Shown here: in pieces, positions 4,007 through 6,342 of the stretch
Layout: each line of letters begins with the position of its first letter
Numbering within the stretch: position 1 is the stretch's first letter
Source: Clostridiales bacterium
GTDB taxonomy: Bacteria; Bacillota; Clostridia; Oscillospirales; CAG-272
Direction of reading: 5' to 3'
Length of the DNA stretch: 6,342 nt
NCBI GenBank assembly: GCA_018370615.1
Contig: JAGZAC010000101.1
Location: forward strand, 1-6,342
The notes under the pieces: model-generated
The model's database searches: none
Told to the model about the DNA's origin: nothing
Seen by the model: only the letters and a program-made list of their open reading frames with translations
Position numbers and translations under genes: made by a program

Positions 4007-6046
4007 TCAGTCCTCTGCTTCATCCATAGTAGCCTCCGCCGGACGCTGTGTGTCTGTATAAATGTAACTATCAGAAGCTCCCAGTTCAATAAAGTCGCTC
4101 GTTATCTGGCGGACGTTTATCTGGTCCCCCTCTTCCAACTTTCCATTGTCCAACAACAGCACTGTGTCCGAAATAAAAGTGGTATCCTCCGAATGCTCAT
4201 TGATATATACCTGACTGGACTTAGTGAAATTCTCGCCTACAATGTAATACCGGCCTTCTACATAGGTCGCATGGTGTATCAGCACATCGCGAAATCCCAT
4301 TTTCATATCTGTTGGGGTATATACGCCTGCGCCTCCGTATGCCAGCATATCTCCATACAACATATCATACTGCAGCATTTGTAAGGCGTCCAGATAATCC
4401 TCATTTTCATAATACCTCTGATGCAGCTTTGTCAAAAGTCCATTTTCAATTCCCAGATACTCCAGCACCAGCGCCGACAGCTGATATGCCTCAATGTCCC
4501 GGCTTTTGCTCTCCAAGGAAAAATTCGTCCAAATTACATATTCACTGATGTATTTGCTGTCTATGAATAAATCTTCCACATCATATTCCAAGCTGGGCTG
4601 ATGGTCACCGTACAGCACCAGCACACAGTCCTCGTCCAGTCCTTCCAGCGCCTCAATCAACTCCCCGATAAACTGGTCCATCTCCCACAGCTGATAGGCA
4701 TAATACTCAAACTGATGCTGCAGAGCCGGATCCTCAATTCCATCTATGGAAATCAGTTTTTCCCCTTCTACCGGCTCTGTGGGATACTTTCCATGCCCTT
4801 GTACACTTACGGCAAAAACAAAATCTTGCTCTTCGGTCGTCTCCATTGCCGCTATTATTTGGTCTGTAAGACACGCATCTTTCGCCCATCCGAGAGGATT
4901 TACCGGATATCCGCTCATATATTCCAAGGGAGTAAAGGTGTCAAATCCCAGATTTTCATAAGCGATATGACGACTGTAAAAAGTCCCCGTATTGTTATGA
5001 AAGCCGTGGGAAGTATAGCCCAGTTCCCGCAAATTATAGCAAATACTCTCGCAGCTCTTTTCCTGGAGAATTGTCTTAAACGGATACTCTCCCGTACCAA
5101 ATTCATCCAGATTCATCCCCGTCAGCACTTCAAACTCCGTATTTGCCGTACCTGCTCCTACCGTAGGAACATATAGCTTACCGGTTCTGCAAGTTTCTTT
5201 CAATTCCGTGAAATTCGGCACCGGATTGGTGGCAAATGTCAGATCGGAAAACAAATTGATGTCCATAAAGGACTCCAGCTGCACCATAATTATGTTTGGC
5301 GTTTCCTCTGGCTCCCGATTTTCCTCGCTGCCGATGGAAGAAAGAATCTCCTCAATGGTGTATTCCGAATAATCCTCCGGTTCCGGGATTCCTCGATCAA
5401 AAATACTTCTGGAAAAGCAGTAGGTGAAACCATACGTATTGTACGCCTCATTCAAGTCCGTAAAATTATCGGGGATGCCGCCGAAGAATGTAAGACAAAT
5501 GATTAAAACTGCCCCACAGACCGCAATACCACCTGCGGAAACAGCCGTAACTCCTGGACGCACAGGCGACTTAGGACTTTTAATAAACAAAATCACCATT
5601 CCAACAATAGCGGCCAAAATTGCTGCGGCACACAAAATAAGCTGCAGCACCGTCAGATAAATATTCACAATGGAAATCCCCGTACGCAAAATAGAAAAAT
5701 CTACTGCCTCCAGTGGCGTGACACGGGTATAAAGAAGAACACAGTTTATGATTCCCAACCCCACAAAAACAAGCGCAACAATCGCCTGGGCAAAAACACG
5801 CTTGGGGACAAAATAAGTGAGAGAAAGAAACGTAGCAATGATTAGCCAGTTCATCAGAAAATTTACCGGTTCCTGTATAAGAAACAGAAAACCACCCAAA
5901 AGATTGTGCCGACTCAGAGCCTCAATCACCAAAACCATGCAAAAGGATCCAAGAAGCCCAAATAACAATGGACTGTTCCAAATCCTATACCATACGTTTA
6001 TCCAGTTTTTCTTACCTTCTTTGTTCATACTACTACCGGATTTCAT
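4007..6046 (-). CDS. LTA synthase family membrane sulfatase (phosphoglycerol transferase-like)
   Basis: 679 aa membrane enzyme of the lipoteichoic acid synthase family, which moves glycerol phosphate from phosphatidylglycerol onto a growing polymer outside the cell. About five membrane segments lie near residues 26-45, 63-80, 85-106, 129-155 and 168-188, then an extracellular sulfatase-fold domain. Catalytic residues match LtaS: Glu258 in QLESF, the nucleophile Thr300 in GAGTANTEF, Arg359 in TFYSR, His418 in QGHGKY, and Asp481-His482 in YGDHQP. An extra C-terminal region (about 575-660, with VGENFTKSSQVYIN) resembles an Ig-like IPT/TIG fold and goes beyond plain LtaS. Start: ATG at 6046, one base past the stop of the upstream transporter gene, suggests coupling but has no clear ribosome site; ATG at 6028 is an alternative, and the TTG at 6088 is less likely. 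The polymer made is not known from sequence; many Clostridia carry several such paralogues. Confidence 0.88.
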   Translation of the reverse strand: MKSGSSMNKEGKKNWINVWYRIWNSPLLFGLLGSFCMVLVIEALSRHNLLGGFLFLIQEPVNFLMNWLIIATFLSLTYFVPKRVFAQAIVALVFVGLGIINCVLLYTRVTPLEAVDFSILRTGISIVNIYLTVLQLILCAAAILAAIVGMVILFIKSPKSPVRPGVTAVSAGGIAVCGAVLIICLTFFGGIPDNFTDLNEAYNTYGFTYCFSRSIFDRGIPEPEDYSEYTIEEILSSIGSEENREPEETPNIIMVQLESFMDINLFSDLTFATNPVPNFTELKETCRTGKLYVPTVGAGTANTEFEVLTGMNLDEFGTGEYPFKTILQEKSCESICYNLRELGYTSHGFHNNTGTFYSRHIAYENLGFDTFTPLEYMSGYPVNPLGWAKDACLTDQIIAAMETTEEQDFVFAVSVQGHGKYPTEPVEGEKLISIDGIEDPALQHQFEYYAYQLWEMDQFIGELIEALEGLDEDCVLVLYGDHQPSLEYDVEDLFIDSKYISEYVIWTNFSLESKSRDIEAYQLSALVLEYLGIENGLLTKLHQRYYENEDYLDALQMLQYDMLYGDMLAYGGAGVYTPTDMKMGFRDVLIHHATYVEGRYYIVGENFTKSSQVYINEHSEDTTFISDTVLLLDNGKLEEGDQINVRQITSDFIELGASDSYIYTDTQRPAEATMDEAED

Positions 6047-6047
6047 T

Positions 6048-6342
6048 TTATTTTGTATGCTTTTGTTTCGACAGTATTCCCATTCCAACTACCATAAGAA
6101 CCGGGAAAACCGCACCAGCCAGAATACCGGCCCGCAGGCCTATCTGCTCCCCATCCAGAGAAAAAATTTCTCCCAGCTGCCGGACAGCCGGCACCTCTTT
6201 TACAATGTCCGATACAACTCCTGCAGTCCATGGACCTATAGAGCAGCCGATGTCACCGCCGACTGCCAGCATAGCAAACATAGATGCCCCCGCTCCAGGA
6301 TATTTTTGCGCGCATAGAGCCAGCATCCCCGGCCACATAATG
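6048..6342 (-). CDS. MFS transporter, C-terminal part (cut by the window edge)
   Basis: The last 97 or so residues of a major facilitator superfamily transporter; the frame is still open at 6342, so the N-terminal part is outside the window. The visible part has a loop and helix with PGAGASMFAMLAVGGDIG, then GPWTAGVVSDI, a pattern typical of late MFS helices 10-11. A final membrane helix (RAGILAGAVFPVLMVVGMGIL) follows, and a short basic tail SKQKHTK. The substrate cannot be told from this part; the pattern recalls sugar-type MFS proteins such as FucP, but only weakly. The stop (6048-6050) is one base from the ATG of the LTA-synthase-like gene, so the two are probably co-transcribed. The internal Met at 6338 is not a real start. 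Confidence 0.85.
   Translation of the reverse strand, partial: IMWPGMLALCAQKYPGAGASMFAMLAVGGDIGCSIGPWTAGVVSDIVKEVPAVRQLGEIFSLDGEQIGLRAGILAGAVFPVLMVVGMGILSKQKHTK

Noticed and set aside
4601..5176. A 191-aa open frame on the plus strand
   Set aside because: It is antisense to the sulfatase domain, which contains the catalytic motifs; there is no ribosome site and no domain.

Overview
The window looks like a chromosomal segment of a low-to-mid GC, endospore-forming, anaerobic Firmicute, most likely a gut clostridium of the Oscillospiraceae/Ruminococcaceae type. The evidence is a complete spoIIA sporulation operon, a PPi-type phosphofructokinase, an LTA-synthase-family enzyme, Shine-Dalgarno-led genes with TTG starts, and a GC-rich hairpin repeat of a kind I recognise from gut Clostridia. 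The taxonomic placement is inference.

Layout. 1-345: a small membrane-anchored protein gene (+), ended by a strong symmetric terminator shared with the next gene. 346-1596: a phosphofructokinase gene (-) with a good sigma-A promoter. 1597-1740: a divergent control region with two Spo0A-box matches, one on the -35 of the phosphofructokinase promoter and one on the -35 of a candidate spoIIA promoter. 1741-3264: spoIIAA-spoIIAB-sigF (+), the partner-switching module that controls the first forespore sigma factor, followed by a terminator. 3383-3733: a secreted Cys/His-rich protein of unknown function (+). 3734-4006: the convergent intergenic gap, almost filled by a 234-bp non-coding repeat element with inverted ends and an internal 63-bp tandem duplication. 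4007-6342 (-): the end of an MFS transporter gene, followed one base later by an LTA-synthase-family membrane sulfatase.

How the genes work together. SpoIIAB holds sigma-F inactive and phosphorylates SpoIIAA; dephosphorylated SpoIIAA frees sigma-F. The shared control region suggests that phosphorylated Spo0A could raise spoIIA and lower pfp at the onset of sporulation. The MFS and LTA-synthase-like genes probably form one transcript whose end, like that of the Cys/His-rich gene, falls in the hairpin repeat. No RNA genes, CRISPR arrays or transposase genes were found. The main points for a second look are the two Spo0A boxes, the architecture of the repeat, and the unknown Cys/His-rich protein next to sigF.
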